From contig NZ_JAXQNN010000002.1 in assembly GCF_034427455.1 (NCBI RefSeq), positions 434,001-498,000 of the forward strand: 64,000 bases of DNA, in the 5' to 3' direction. The translations under genes and the position numbers were made by a program. Below, piece by piece: positions 9,514-18,579 of the stretch (its first letter is position 1; every line of letters begins with the position of its first letter). Under the pieces are notes generated by a model. That model made no database searches and was not told where the DNA came from. It saw only the letters and a list, made by a program, of their open reading frames with translations. The DNA is from Jeotgalibacillus haloalkalitolerans. GTDB taxonomy: Bacteria > Bacillota > Bacilli > Bacillales > Jeotgalibacillaceae.

Positions 9514-10188
9514 TTACAGTGGTCCTGAGATACCCTGCTTACGAATCATGATAAAGTGGGCTGCCATCAGACCAAGTAGTGCACCTGGCAGGAAGAATAC
9601 GTGAATTGCAAAGAATCTGGTTAATGTCTGAGCACCCAGTATGCTCGTATCCCCTGCTAATAGAACACGGATCTGCTCACCAATCAGTGGTGTTGCAGCA
9701 GCAATTTCAATACCTACCTTAGTTGCGAATAGAGCTTTCATATCCCAAGGCAGAAGATAACCTGTGAAACCTAGTCCAAGCATAACGAAGAAAATAAGTA
9801 CACCTACAACCCAGTTAAGTTCACGCGGTTTTTTGTAAGCACCTGTGAAGAATACCCGTAAAGTATGAAGAAACATCATGACAATAACAAGACTGGCTCC
9901 CCAGTGGTGCATCCCGCGGACGATTACGCCGAAGGCAACTTCATTTTGTAAGTAATAAACAGAGCGCCATGCATTTTCAATATCTGGCACATAATACATG
10001 GTCAAAAACATTCCGGATAAGATCTGAATAACGGTTACGAAGAATGTCAGTCCGCCAAAGCAGTATACGAAAGCTGAGAAGTGGTGAGCAGGGTTAACGT
10101 GCTCAGGAACTTCGTGATCAGCAATGTCACGCCACATTGGGGTGATATCCAACCGTTCATCTACCCAATCATAAATCTTATTAAGCAC
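9514..10188 (-). CDS. qcrB: Menaquinol-cytochrome c reductase, cytochrome b6 subunit
   Basis: Four-helix cytochrome b6. Haem ligands lie in RGMHHWGASL / MFLHTLRVF and AIHVFFLPG / AAHFIMIRK. Cys43 (FVYCFGGL) is the residue that covalently attaches the extra haem in the Bacillus and cyanobacterial type. 224 residues. Sits 17 bases after qcrA. Confidence 0.97.
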   Translation of the reverse strand: MLNKIYDWVDERLDITPMWRDIADHEVPEHVNPAHHFSAFVYCFGGLTFFVTVIQILSGMFLTMYYVPDIENAWRSVYYLQNEVAFGVIVRGMHHWGASLVIVMMFLHTLRVFFTGAYKKPRELNWVVGVLIFFVMLGLGFTGYLLPWDMKALFATKVGIEIAAATPLIGEQIRVLLAGDTSILGAQTLTRFFAIHVFFLPGALLGLMAAHFIMIRKQGISGPL

Positions 10189-10205
10189 CCATTACGCCTC
10201 CTTTA

Positions 10206-10715
10206 CTATGCAATTGTGTTTGGAACAACTTGTCCAAGCTGCAAGATGCCATCGTCAGATACTCTCGTCTCGAACATGTCAAGAGGAGCAGTCGGTGGCG
10301 TTCCCGGTACGTTCTTACCGGATTTTTCATACAGTCCATTGTGGCAAGGGCAGAAGAATCTGTTAGGATCACTTTCTCTTCCTTCCCAGTTAACTGTACA
10401 GCCTAAGTGTTTACATGTTGGGTTTAAAGCTACCACTTCCTGATTTTCATCAAGATAAACCCAAGCAGTCTGAGTTACTTCGGACGTATACCATGCATCT
10501 TTCTGTTCATAAGAAAAGTCTACACGGGTTGGTACGTCACTCAATTCATCAACCGAAGTACCAGTAGAGATGAAATCCCCTCCGGCTTCAGCAGTTAATA
10601 CAGGATCAATCGCAAAACGCACCATCGGCATAAGCATCCCTGCAGCCATGAAACCGCCTACACCAGTTAATGTATAGTTTAAAAATTGACGACGTGAAAC
10701 ACGCTGATTACTCAT
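10206..10715 (-). CDS. qcrA: Menaquinol-cytochrome c reductase, Rieske iron-sulfur subunit
   Basis: Carries the Rieske [2Fe-2S] centre: CKHLGC and CPCHNG supply two Cys and two His, with the bridging disulfide Cys of the family. The N-terminus has a twin-arginine signal (SRRQFLNY) followed by a hydrophobic anchor, so it is probably Tat-exported. 169 residues. First gene of qcrABC; a SigA-like promoter lies about 70 bases upstream. Confidence 0.97.
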   Translation of the reverse strand: MSNQRVSRRQFLNYTLTGVGGFMAAGMLMPMVRFAIDPVLTAEAGGDFISTGTSVDELSDVPTRVDFSYEQKDAWYTSEVTQTAWVYLDENQEVVALNPTCKHLGCTVNWEGRESDPNRFFCPCHNGLYEKSGKNVPGTPPTAPLDMFETRVSDDGILQLGQVVPNTIA

Positions 10716-10787
10716 TAATTTCCCCCCTCTACCGTCAGGTCAGTCCCTCGGACATTTTTCGCACAAATATATAACTAGGACATATTC

Positions 10788-10816
10788 ATGATATATCAAT
10801 ATATTATCAAGGTCAA
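10788..10816 (-). promoter_or_regulatory. Predicted SigA promoter of qcrABC
   Basis: Reading leftward: TTGACC (10816-10811), 17-base spacer, TATCAT (10793-10788). The gap between ypiF and qcrA is A+T-rich and has no other plausible start signal. Confidence 0.6.
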
Positions 10817-10864
10817 TAATCCGTTAAACCTTTTCATTTCAACTATGTGAAGTTTTTTTGAACG

Positions 10865-11326
10865 TTAGTTCGCCTGCCATTTTCCGACGACAATTTTCAA
10901 AAGCTGACTTATCTGATCTTCGATGATTTTTTGCTTATACTTCCCTTCCATATGTTCCATTGGAATGGATGGAAGCCAGATTAAATCCGCTCCCAGGTCT
11001 GCCTCAGTCTCTCTCCAGAACGGGTCTGAAGTTACGAGGAAGATATGATCAAAGTCATTATCTTTTAACGTTTGTGCCCATTCTGCCATCCTTGCTTTTC
11101 TTTGCTCTTTATTTTCTGAAGAAAAATACGTAAATGGTGGCAGGAGCATCATACGCCCTTTAAACTGTTTTTCAAGCATTGCTGTTACGAGGGGAATAAA
11201 CTCCGCCTGATCAGCTTCCTGCTTCGCCTGGTCCCCGAAACTGACCGGTAACAGGGGAACAACAGCCGTATCTATGTATTTCTGTTCCTGAAAAAAAAGT
11301 TCAATATCTTTTGTATTCCAAATCAT
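10865..11326 (-). CDS. ypiF: DUF2487 protein YpiF
   Basis: Cytoplasmic protein of unknown function, 153 residues, recognised by position (between ypiB and qcrA) and by the start MIWNTKDIELFFQEQKYIDT, close to the B. subtilis protein. ATG 11326 is preferred: AAAGGAGAG lies eight bases upstream, while the ATG at 11332 is too close to that site. Confidence 0.85.
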   Translation of the reverse strand: MIWNTKDIELFFQEQKYIDTAVVPLLPVSFGDQAKQEADQAEFIPLVTAMLEKQFKGRMMLLPPFTYFSSENKEQRKARMAEWAQTLKDNDFDHIFLVTSDPFWRETEADLGADLIWLPSIPMEHMEGKYKQKIIEDQISQLLKIVVGKWQAN

Positions 11327-11372
11327 TTTCATCTCTCCTTTATGCGTAGCCGGCAATTAAATTGTAGCACAA

Positions 11373-11404
11373 AAAATATAGACAGCTCACACTGTCTATA
11401 TTTT
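11373..11404 (-). terminator. Terminator after ypiB
   Basis: AAAATATAGACAG and CTGTCTATATTTT form a 13-bp A+T-rich stem with a six-base loop, directly beyond the ypiB stop. Confidence 0.75.
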
Positions 11405-11943
11405 CAGGTCAGACTCTTAAGCCGGTCCGTCAGCTGTCTGAATTTATCTTTATCCTGCCGGTCTAACGCTTCATCAATTTCTTTCATCAATTGATTCCGC
11501 CGGTTCTCTGCAATACTGTCTGTCAGAAATTGTTCTGCTAATTCTTTTTCTTTTTTCGTCAGATGAACTTCCTTAGGCGTAAAAGGATTATCCTCAAGCA
11601 CAGCAGCATATTGATAAGATGAATAAGCCGACTCAAAATTCAGCTGCACATACAAATCTTCTTCACGGTGAAGCCTGATATCATGAAATGATTTTTCCGC
11701 ATCCGTTGTCATGACATGTTCTTTATAAAATCTGAAGGGTACTTCATCGCTGCAGGCAGTCGACATGACAATACCGCGCGGGCAGTATCTCGCATCCTCA
11801 ACGAAATGCAGATTCTCTATTAACTGGTCATGGCTCAGCAAATAATTCATTATCCAGACTGACTCTCTTTTCTTCAACTGATAGTGCTGTAAAAACCACT
11901 TAATAAAGTCCTTTTTTTCATGTGCTGAAATAGATGGGGCCAA
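11404..11943 (-). CDS. ypiB: UPF0302 protein YpiB
   Basis: Uncharacterised cytoplasmic protein of 179 residues. The N-terminal half ([35 protein letters not shown]) and the C-terminal helical tail [17 protein letters not shown] match the UPF0302 architecture. Start is TTG 11943 with AAGGAGGG six to seven bases upstream. It lies 13 bases after the TPR gene, likely in one transcript. Confidence 0.88.
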   Translation of the reverse strand: MAPSISAHEKKDFIKWFLQHYQLKKRESVWIMNYLLSHDQLIENLHFVEDARYCPRGIVMSTACSDEVPFRFYKEHVMTTDAEKSFHDIRLHREEDLYVQLNFESAYSSYQYAAVLEDNPFTPKEVHLTKKEKELAEQFLTDSIAENRRNQLMKEIDEALDRQDKDKFRQLTDRLKSLT

Positions 11944-11956
11944 GCCAATCCCTCCT

Positions 11957-13210
11957 TTATTCTTGTCTCAAATGCTCTATATTCATCTGCCACTCTTCAT
12001 TTGTCGGATCCTTCTCTGAAAGCTTCACATAAATGTCGAGGGCATCTTTATGTCTGCCTTCTTCTAAAAGAAAATTCCCGTAATCTTCTAAGAAATCACT
12101 ATGATCATTATATACCACATAAGCTTTTTTATATTCTTCAGATGCTAAAGAAAAATCCTCTCTCAGCTCATAAGCTTTTGCAGCATCCCATAAAAATTGA
12201 GGGTCATCCTCTCCTGATTCTCTCACTGTTTGAATAATATCAAGGCATTCATCGGGTTTTTCCTGTTTAAGAAGTACTTTATTTAAAATCAAAGCAGCTT
12301 CAAGATAGTCAGGATCAATTGCGATAGCCTGTCTCAAGAACGATTCGGCTTTTTCTTCATTTGCTGTTTTCAGAGATAACTTACCTGCTGTCAGGAATAA
12401 TTCTTTATTAAACGGATCATGCTTAACACCTTTTTCAGCTGCTTCAAGTGCTTTTGAGAGCTCCTCTTCGTGTTCATAGGAATGTGCCAGCAGCTTATAC
12501 GCACTATGGTAGTCAGGGTCAAGTTCAATTAATTCCTCAAATACCTCAGCTGCAGTAAGATTGTGTCCTGCCTGGTATGCCGTGAAACCGTACTGGAAGA
12601 GTGTTTCCGCATCCCTCTCATGTTCAAGTGCCTCCTCATAATACGAAAGGGCTTCCTCGAACGATCCTCCTGCACTGTAGCATTCACCAAGTCGTTTACT
12701 GATGATCACACCGGCAATTTCCTGTTCAGATAGCATTTTGTAAAACCTGATTGCTTCAAGGAACCTGCCCTGCTGGATATAAAATTCAGCAAGTGCAAAC
12801 TGGATCACTTCTTCTGATTTGTCAGCCTCATATGCTTTCAGTAATTTCTGTTCACTTACTTCATGAAGCCCCTGCATATGATACAGATCAGCAGAAAGCA
12901 GCATTGCGCGGGCATAAAACTCACTTGAATCAGTAATTGTCTCAAGCAATTCCATCGCTTCTTCGATCTGATCAAGCTCTGCATGCGCTTCAGCTTTCAG
13001 CACTGTAAGTTCAGTTTCTTCAGGGTATAATTCAATTAAATCTTCATAAAGCTCGATACTTTTTTCCTGAAATCCCAGGCTGAACAGGGCTTCTGCAGCT
13101 TCATACTTTTCCTCATCCGTACCGATTCTCTTCAACTCATTATATATTTTCATTGCTTCTTCAAGACTTCCTGCATGAAGATAATCAATCATTTGCTGTA
13201 AATCGTTCAT
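11957..13210 (-). CDS. ypiA: Tetratricopeptide-repeat protein (YpiA type)
   Basis: 417 residues made almost wholly of TPR helices, with consensus pieces such as [38 protein letters not shown] and [19 protein letters not shown]. Strongly acidic, no signal peptide or membrane span, so probably a cytoplasmic scaffold. Its place between aroA and ypiB matches B. subtilis ypiA; the function is unknown. Confidence 0.9.
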   Translation of the reverse strand: MNDLQQMIDYLHAGSLEEAMKIYNELKRIGTDEEKYEAAEALFSLGFQEKSIELYEDLIELYPEETELTVLKAEAHAELDQIEEAMELLETITDSSEFYARAMLLSADLYHMQGLHEVSEQKLLKAYEADKSEEVIQFALAEFYIQQGRFLEAIRFYKMLSEQEIAGVIISKRLGECYSAGGSFEEALSYYEEALEHERDAETLFQYGFTAYQAGHNLTAAEVFEELIELDPDYHSAYKLLAHSYEHEEELSKALEAAEKGVKHDPFNKELFLTAGKLSLKTANEEKAESFLRQAIAIDPDYLEAALILNKVLLKQEKPDECLDIIQTVRESGEDDPQFLWDAAKAYELREDFSLASEEYKKAYVVYNDHSDFLEDYGNFLLEEGRHKDALDIYVKLSEKDPTNEEWQMNIEHLRQE

Positions 13211-13346
13211 TATAAAACCTCTTTTCGTCCATATCTCATAAAAGAATAAGAGAACTTGGATTCAGTTTCAACTAATACCTCTTATCTAGTAGAATTCGCT
13301 TTTTCTTTCTGAAACCCTTTTTTAAAATCAAGTCTTTTTTAAAGTT

Positions 13347-13467
13347 AGCTGTTGATTGCAGCGGGAGGGGAACGCTTTTCGCGGCCGGGCGTTGAGCCAG
13401 CAGGCTTCATCATAAGCCTCACCTGTCCCTTCTTGCGAGCCGCCCCCTTACGCTTCAATCAACAGCT
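13347..13467. repeat. Dispersed-repeat-like element with terminal inverted repeats
   Basis: AGCTGTTGATTG at 13347-13358 and its exact complement CAATCAACAGCT at 13456-13467 bound a G+C-rich core. The arms extend inward imperfectly (AGCG-GGAGGGG against CCCCTTACGCT). The ends resemble intergenic repeats common in Bacillaceae genomes. Clearly richer in G+C than its surroundings. Confidence 0.65.
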
Positions 13468-13563
13468 GTGCAGAAACAATAATGATCTTTAACACCGCTA
13501 GAATAAAAAAGGCTGAAAGGAAACGGTCAAATTGATTAATCTTCAGAGTGAAACCTGCAGAAG

Positions 13564-13610
13564 CACGATTTTAAGAGCCCGGGACAAATTTGTCCCGGGC
13601 TCTAATCGTG
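13564..13610 (-). terminator. Terminator after aroA, perfect palindrome
   Basis: AGAGCCCGGGACAAA at 13574-13588 is followed at once by its exact complement (to 13603), a 30-base perfect palindrome. An outer CACGATT/AATCGTG stem frames it. It lies just after the aroA stop. Confidence 0.85.
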
Positions 13611-13614
13611 AGGA

Positions 13615-14898
13615 TTACTTCGTTACGTGTGATAAGTCTTCAAAAAATGCTGGATAAGAGACGCTGATACATTCATGGTTCTTGATGTGAACTGCATCAT
13701 CAGTAATGAGCGATGCAACCGCGAGCATCATTCCGATCCGATGATCCCCTCTTGAATCCGCCTGTCCGCCATTCAGTTTGACAGGACCGTTAATGATCAT
13801 CCCATCTTCAGTGGCATGAATATCAGCACCAAGCTTTTTTAATTCCTCAACAACAGCATCAATGCGGTTCGTTTCCTTTACTTTTAGCTCTTCAGCATCT
13901 TTGATCACTGTCTGACCGGTTGCCTGAGTAGCAAGGAGGGCGATGATTGGAATTTCATCAATCAATCTTGGTATTAATTCTCCCGCAATTTCACAGCCCT
14001 TCAGCCTGCTTGTGCTGATCATAATTTCACCCTGGGGCTCTTCTTCATCATTGGTCAGGTTCACACTGAAATCTGCCTCCATCTGCTTTAAAACATCCAG
14101 AATGCCGGTTCTGGTTTCATTTAACCCAACATCTTTCAGCACGAGACTGCTGCCTGAGGTGATGGCTGCTGCTGTAAGGAAGAAAGCAGCTGATGAAATG
14201 TCACCAGGAACGTGTACATCTTTCGCTTTAAAAGGCTGATTTCCACTGACCTTAATCTGGTTTCCTTCTCTGGCTATATTGCCCCCGAAGTGCCTGATCA
14301 TTTTTTCAGTGTGATCTCTCGTTTTTTCCGGTTCGGTAATAATCGTTTCTTCTTCAGATTGAAGGCCTGCAAGAATCAGTGCTGATTTCAGCTGTGCACT
14401 GGCAACAGGCAGCTTGTAGTGAAATGACTTCAGCTTCCCGCCCCTGACCGAAAGCGGTGTTAAATTGCCGTTATCCCTGCCGTCAATTGATGCACCCATT
14501 TGTTTTAATGGTTCTGTAACACGGTTCATCGGACGTTTTGCAATCGACTCATCCCCTGTTACGACTGAATGAAAAGGCCGGCCTGCCAATATACCAAGAA
14601 GCAGTCTGGTTGTTGTTCCAGAATTACCTGTATAAAGGACCTCTTCAGGCTCTTTCAAACCGTGAAACCCTTTGCCTTCAATCAGGATTTCATCATCTTT
14701 CTCGGTAATATTGATACCCATCTTTCTGAAGCAGTCAATCGTACTGAGGCAGTCATCTCCTTTAAGGAAACCTGTTACTCTTGTTACGCCTTCTGAAATG
14801 GCACCAAACATAATAGACCGGTGTGAGATAGACTTATCACCCGGTACTTTTAATTCTCCCTGAATAGAAGGGTTTTCAAATTGAAGCATCTTCATCAT
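13615..14898 (-). CDS. aroA: 3-phosphoshikimate 1-carboxyvinyltransferase (EPSP synthase)
   Basis: Makes EPSP from shikimate-3-phosphate and PEP. Seen: [15 protein letters not shown] at 19-33 (substrate Lys, Ser, Arg), [17 protein letters not shown] at about 87-103 (PEP loop), [16 protein letters not shown], and [13 protein letters not shown] with the catalytic Asp, then KETNRIDAV and DHRIGMM. 427 residues. TGNSGTTTR follows the class II (alanine/serine-type) pattern of Gram-positive enzymes. Last gene of the aromatic operon; called aroE in older B. subtilis nomenclature. Confidence 0.97.
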   Translation of the reverse strand: MMKMLQFENPSIQGELKVPGDKSISHRSIMFGAISEGVTRVTGFLKGDDCLSTIDCFRKMGINITEKDDEILIEGKGFHGLKEPEEVLYTGNSGTTTRLLLGILAGRPFHSVVTGDESIAKRPMNRVTEPLKQMGASIDGRDNGNLTPLSVRGGKLKSFHYKLPVASAQLKSALILAGLQSEEETIITEPEKTRDHTEKMIRHFGGNIAREGNQIKVSGNQPFKAKDVHVPGDISSAAFFLTAAAITSGSSLVLKDVGLNETRTGILDVLKQMEADFSVNLTNDEEEPQGEIMISTSRLKGCEIAGELIPRLIDEIPIIALLATQATGQTVIKDAEELKVKETNRIDAVVEELKKLGADIHATEDGMIINGPVKLNGGQADSRGDHRIGMMLAVASLITDDAVHIKNHECISVSYPAFFEDLSHVTK

Positions 14899-14919
14899 AA
14901 AAACTCCTCTTATGAATAT

Positions 14920-16023
14920 TTAGACAGTAAATACGTCATAGTCTGTGACAGAGGTAATGCATTCAGCACCGCGTTTACGATCCTCCTCAGTCTGAAAACT
15001 GATTGTCAGCACCCCATATATGTCTTCCCGGGTTTCCATAATTCTCAGGTTAACAATACTGATCTCTTCTTTTGCCAGGAGACCTGTAATTTCAGAGATC
15101 ACCCCCGGGTAATCGGGTACATCAACAAAAAGGTCATAAAAAGATGGAATCGCACCTTTTTGCAGGATCGGCATCTCATCTCTGAAAGTTTTTGCTTCTG
15201 AAAAATAAGCGTATATATGCTCAGCATTATTTTCTTCAAGCATATTAATCACGCGGTTCATTTCCTGCTGCCATTCCATTAAAAGTTCCTTTAGGGTATC
15301 AATATTGTGAAGTGTAATATCTCTCCACATTGATGGATTTGATGATGCGATCCTGGAAATATCCCTGAACCCTCCTGCTGCAAGACTTGAGATCAGCGGC
15401 TGTTTTTGATAATTCTGCTTAACCTGATGAACAAGAGAAGATGCAATAATATGTGGGAAATGGCTGACCATCCCTGTTATATGATCGTGCTCTTCAGGCT
15501 TCACTTCCAGAAACTTTGCCTTACTGCCCCGCAGCCAGTTTTTTAACGTATCAATTGACTGTTCATCAGCAGAATCCCCGGGAGTTAATAGATAAAAAGC
15601 ATTTTCAAATAAAAAGGCTTTTGCAGCAGATACGCCGCTTTTATGAGACCCTGCCATTGGATGTCCGCCGACAAACGTAATACCTTTTTGTGTCAGCACA
15701 TGACTGGCTGACATAATGTTTTTCTTCGTACTGCCGACATCGGTTACAATCACATCCGGCTTCAGGTTAAATGCCGCGAGCGAATTCATCAGTTTTTCCG
15801 TCTCGTTAACAGGTGTACAGATAATAATCAGGTCAGCCTGCTCTGCATCATGCTGAAGAGATGAAGAAGTACGGTTGATTGCATGGAGGGCTTTTGCCAG
15901 TTTCATTTCATCCGGCTTAATATCATACCCGGTAACCTGCGCATCGGGATGTTCCTTCAATATAGCCAGTCCGATCGAACCGCCAATCAGTCCAAGCCCG
16001 ATGATAAATACGTTTCCATTCAT
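14920..16023 (-). CDS. tyrA: Prephenate dehydrogenase with ACT domain
   Basis: Oxidative decarboxylation of prephenate to 4-hydroxyphenylpyruvate for tyrosine. Rossmann motif GLGLIGGSIG at residues 9-18, catalytic region GGHPMAGSHKSG with its His, then MVSHFPHIIASSL. A C-terminal ACT domain (from about residue 297, VDVPDYPGVISEITGLLAKE) probably binds tyrosine for feedback control. 367 residues, 21 bases before aroA. Confidence 0.96.
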   Translation of the reverse strand: MNGNVFIIGLGLIGGSIGLAILKEHPDAQVTGYDIKPDEMKLAKALHAINRTSSSLQHDAEQADLIIICTPVNETEKLMNSLAAFNLKPDVIVTDVGSTKKNIMSASHVLTQKGITFVGGHPMAGSHKSGVSAAKAFLFENAFYLLTPGDSADEQSIDTLKNWLRGSKAKFLEVKPEEHDHITGMVSHFPHIIASSLVHQVKQNYQKQPLISSLAAGGFRDISRIASSNPSMWRDITLHNIDTLKELLMEWQQEMNRVINMLEENNAEHIYAYFSEAKTFRDEMPILQKGAIPSFYDLFVDVPDYPGVISEITGLLAKEEISIVNLRIMETREDIYGVLTISFQTEEDRKRGAECITSVTDYDVFTV

Positions 16024-16036
16024 AACTTCACGACCT

Positions 16037-17125
16037 TTATTGCGTAATGATCTCCTTAATTGCTTTTAATGTTTTTTCGACCTGCTCCTCTGATCCGATT
16101 GTAATCCTTAAGCTTTCCGGATACCCAAGGGCGTGTCCGCTTCTTGCAATAATACCTTTTTTCATCAGTGATTCGAACATTTCATCTGCGTCCCGGTTAA
16201 AATGGATAAGAATAAAATTGCCCTGTGTCGGGAAATAGCTGAGACCGTACTCTTCGCAGAACTGTTGAAATTTAACGATACCTTTTCTGTTCTGCTCTTT
16301 GCAATACTTAATAAAATCCTGATCTTTTAAGGCTGCAGAAGCAGCAAGCTGCGCTAAAGAATTTGTATTGAATGGTTCACGTACCGGTTCAAGAGCCTGA
16401 ATTAATGCAGGCTGTGCGATCCCATAACCAACCCGGAAGCCCGCAAGACCATATGCTTTGGAAAACGTTCTCGTGACAATCAAATTAGGGTACTGCTGAA
16501 TTAACTCCAATGAGTCATAATAGTCATCAGCAGCTACATATTCGAAATATGCTTCATCCAGGACAATGACGACATCGTTTGGAATTTTATTCAGGAATTG
16601 TTTAAGGTCCTGATCACTGATGCTCACCCCGGTTGGATTATTCGGACTGCACACCCATACTACTGCGGTTTGATCATTCACTGCCTGTGCCATTTTATCC
16701 AGGTCATGCACCCCGTCAATCAGCGGGATTTCAAGGACTTCAGCACCTTCAATCACTGCATTATGTTTATATTGCGGGAAAGTCGGAGTCGCCATCACAG
16801 TATTTTTCGAGGAGTCAAGCATCGCTCTTGCTATGATCTGAATGATCTCGTCTGATCCGTTTCCTAAAATGAACTGATCACCCGGCAGCTGATAAAATTC
16901 AGTGAGTGCTTTCCTGAGCACTGTACCACCGCCATCCGGATAAATCGCATAGTTCAATGCATTTGCAGTAAGCTCTTCTCCTACTTTTTTAGAACATCCA
17001 AACGGGTTCTCATTTGAGGCTAATTTAATGATTTCATCAAGGCCGAGTTCTTTTTTTACATCATCCACCGTTTTACCGGGCTTGTAAGGTGTCAGTTTCT
17101 TCACCTGATCTTTTATATACATCAT
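16037..17125 (-). CDS. hisC: Histidinol-phosphate / aromatic aminotransferase
   Basis: PLP class I/II fold aminotransferase acting on imidazole-acetol phosphate and probably also on phenylpyruvate and hydroxyphenylpyruvate. Seen: LASNENPFGCS near the N-terminus, NPTGVSIS, DEAYFEY, and the PLP lysine in RTFSKAYGLAGFRVGYG. 362 residues from ATG 17125; the next ATG (17122) is better placed behind GGTGG and may be the true start. It overlaps aroH directly, whereas in B. subtilis trpEDCFBA lie between them. Confidence 0.95.
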   Translation of the reverse strand: MMYIKDQVKKLTPYKPGKTVDDVKKELGLDEIIKLASNENPFGCSKKVGEELTANALNYAIYPDGGGTVLRKALTEFYQLPGDQFILGNGSDEIIQIIARAMLDSSKNTVMATPTFPQYKHNAVIEGAEVLEIPLIDGVHDLDKMAQAVNDQTAVVWVCSPNNPTGVSISDQDLKQFLNKIPNDVVIVLDEAYFEYVAADDYYDSLELIQQYPNLIVTRTFSKAYGLAGFRVGYGIAQPALIQALEPVREPFNTNSLAQLAASAALKDQDFIKYCKEQNRKGIVKFQQFCEEYGLSYFPTQGNFILIHFNRDADEMFESLMKKGIIARSGHALGYPESLRITIGSEEQVEKTLKAIKEIITQ

Positions 17126-17505
17126 AAATCCACCTTTCTATTTGCTCCGACAAGGTCAGGACGTAATTTTACAGCTTCATGGTGATAGACGTGCTGTATC
17201 TCTTTTTGTTTTTTGGGTGTATTGACATGCACCATGACTCTGATACAAAACGGGAGTGCATCTTTCACGGGTATTTCACTCATACACATCACCGGTACAT
17301 ATTCCCATCCTTCAAGTTTTCTTAAAGCTTTTGCAGGAAATACCGAATTGATATCATCTGTCGTTGAAATAAAGACTGATGCAGTATCTTCAGGATCTAT
17401 ATTGTTTTTTTCGATCATATCCTCCAAGAGTGAGAAAGTAGCATTTACAATTGACTCCTGCTGATCATGATCAACGGTTGTAGCGCCTCTTATTCCACGA
17501 ATCAC
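17122..17505 (-). CDS. aroH: Chorismate mutase, AroH type
   Basis: Claisen rearrangement of chorismate to prephenate; small trimeric beta-alpha enzyme. MIRGIRGATTVDHD carries the active-site Arg7, and CIRVMVHVNT carries the conserved Arg near residue 90. GTG start overlapping the aroB stop by four bases (GTGA), with GGGGGA six bases upstream. 127 residues. Confidence 0.97.
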   Translation of the reverse strand: MIRGIRGATTVDHDQQESIVNATFSLLEDMIEKNNIDPEDTASVFISTTDDINSVFPAKALRKLEGWEYVPVMCMSEIPVKDALPFCIRVMVHVNTPKKQKEIQHVYHHEAVKLRPDLVGANRKVDL

Positions 17506-18578
17506 TGGATTTCCCCCTTTCGCTTTAATAGAAAATGTATGTCTTTTAAATCTTCCTCTTCTATCTCTTTAAGAACAGGCTCGCCTACATTATTCAGTAA
17601 AACAAACCGGATCTTTCTGTTAAGGTTCTTTTTGTCTTTTTTCATAAGATTTAACAGCTCATCAAAAGGTGCCTTTGTTTTGAGATCGTATCCAATCGAT
17701 ACCACCCACTGTACAAAGCGATTCACATCAAAGGTCAGTTCAGCTTTCTTTTCACTTAATAAAAGTGCGTACACCATTCCAATCATCACACATTCACCGT
17801 GGAGCTTTTCGCCAAATCCGGACCAGGCTTCTACTGCATGACCGTAAGTATGACCGAAATTAAGAAAAGCCCTGATGTTTTGTTCGCGCTCATCCTGACG
17901 GACGATATCACCTTTAATCTCTATGCCTTTTTTTAATGCATATTGGAGAAAATCTTTATCAAGCTTTTCAAGATCTGTCACTTCATACATTAGTTCAGAT
18001 AAAAATTGATGGTCTGCAATGAGTGCATGCTTAATTACTTCGGCAAATCCGGACCTGACTTCTCTCAGCGGCAGTGTTTCCAGAAACGATCGATCATAAA
18101 TGACAGCTGAAGGCTGATGGAAGCTTCCGGTCATATTCTTACCTAATGGGTGATTAATCGCTGTTTTGCCACCAACTGCACTGTCATGCGCAAGGATCGT
18201 TGTTGGAACCTGTATATATCTAATCCCTCTCATATAAGTTGCTGCAGTAAAACCGGCCAGATCACCTGTCGCTCCACCGCCACAGGCAATGATTAAAGAA
18301 TGTCTGTCTAATCCTGCTTCAAGTGCAGCACCCATGGCCTGTTCATAGACTTTAAATGATTTTGCCTGTTCACCGGCAGGCAGAATATAAAGTGCATCAG
18401 ATTGTATGTGACGGTCAACACTTTCCTTATGCAGTTCATATACCCGTTCATCAATTAATAGCAGGATTGAAGTCACTGCAGGCTTCAATTCCCGGATGAC
18501 ACGATTTGTTTCACGAAGTGCATTTTCACCTATTAGAACCGGGTAAGACACTCCTGCGTTTATCGTTAACTGCTCCAT
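17502..18578 (-). CDS. aroB: 3-dehydroquinate synthase
   Basis: NAD- and Zn-dependent cyclisation of DAHP. Seen: DERVYELH, GEQAKSF, GGGATGDLAGFTAATYMRG, the metal ligands in KHALI, LNFGHTYGHAVE and the GECVMIGM helix. I start at ATG 18578, one base after the aroC stop and eight after AAGGA; this gives 358 residues, matching the family, while an upstream in-frame start would run into aroC. Confidence 0.96.
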   Translation of the reverse strand: MEQLTINAGVSYPVLIGENALRETNRVIRELKPAVTSILLLIDERVYELHKESVDRHIQSDALYILPAGEQAKSFKVYEQAMGAALEAGLDRHSLIIACGGGATGDLAGFTAATYMRGIRYIQVPTTILAHDSAVGGKTAINHPLGKNMTGSFHQPSAVIYDRSFLETLPLREVRSGFAEVIKHALIADHQFLSELMYEVTDLEKLDKDFLQYALKKGIEIKGDIVRQDEREQNIRAFLNFGHTYGHAVEAWSGFGEKLHGECVMIGMVYALLLSEKKAELTFDVNRFVQWVVSIGYDLKTKAPFDELLNLMKKDKKNLNRKIRFVLLNNVGEPVLKEIEEEDLKDIHFLLKRKGEIQ

Positions 18579-18579
18579 A

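Larger units (their letters stand above)
13211..13614. other. 404-base gene-free interval between aroA and the TPR gene
   Basis: Contains, left to right, an A+T-rich part with possible promoter elements for the TPR gene, a G+C-rich inverted-repeat element at 13347-13467, a short A+T-rich stretch, and the aroA terminator at 13564-13610. No convincing ORF was seen. Confidence 0.7.

Noticed and set aside
12001-12936. Short plus-strand ORFs opposite the TPR gene
   Set aside because: Antisense shadows of repetitive TPR codons with no start signals.
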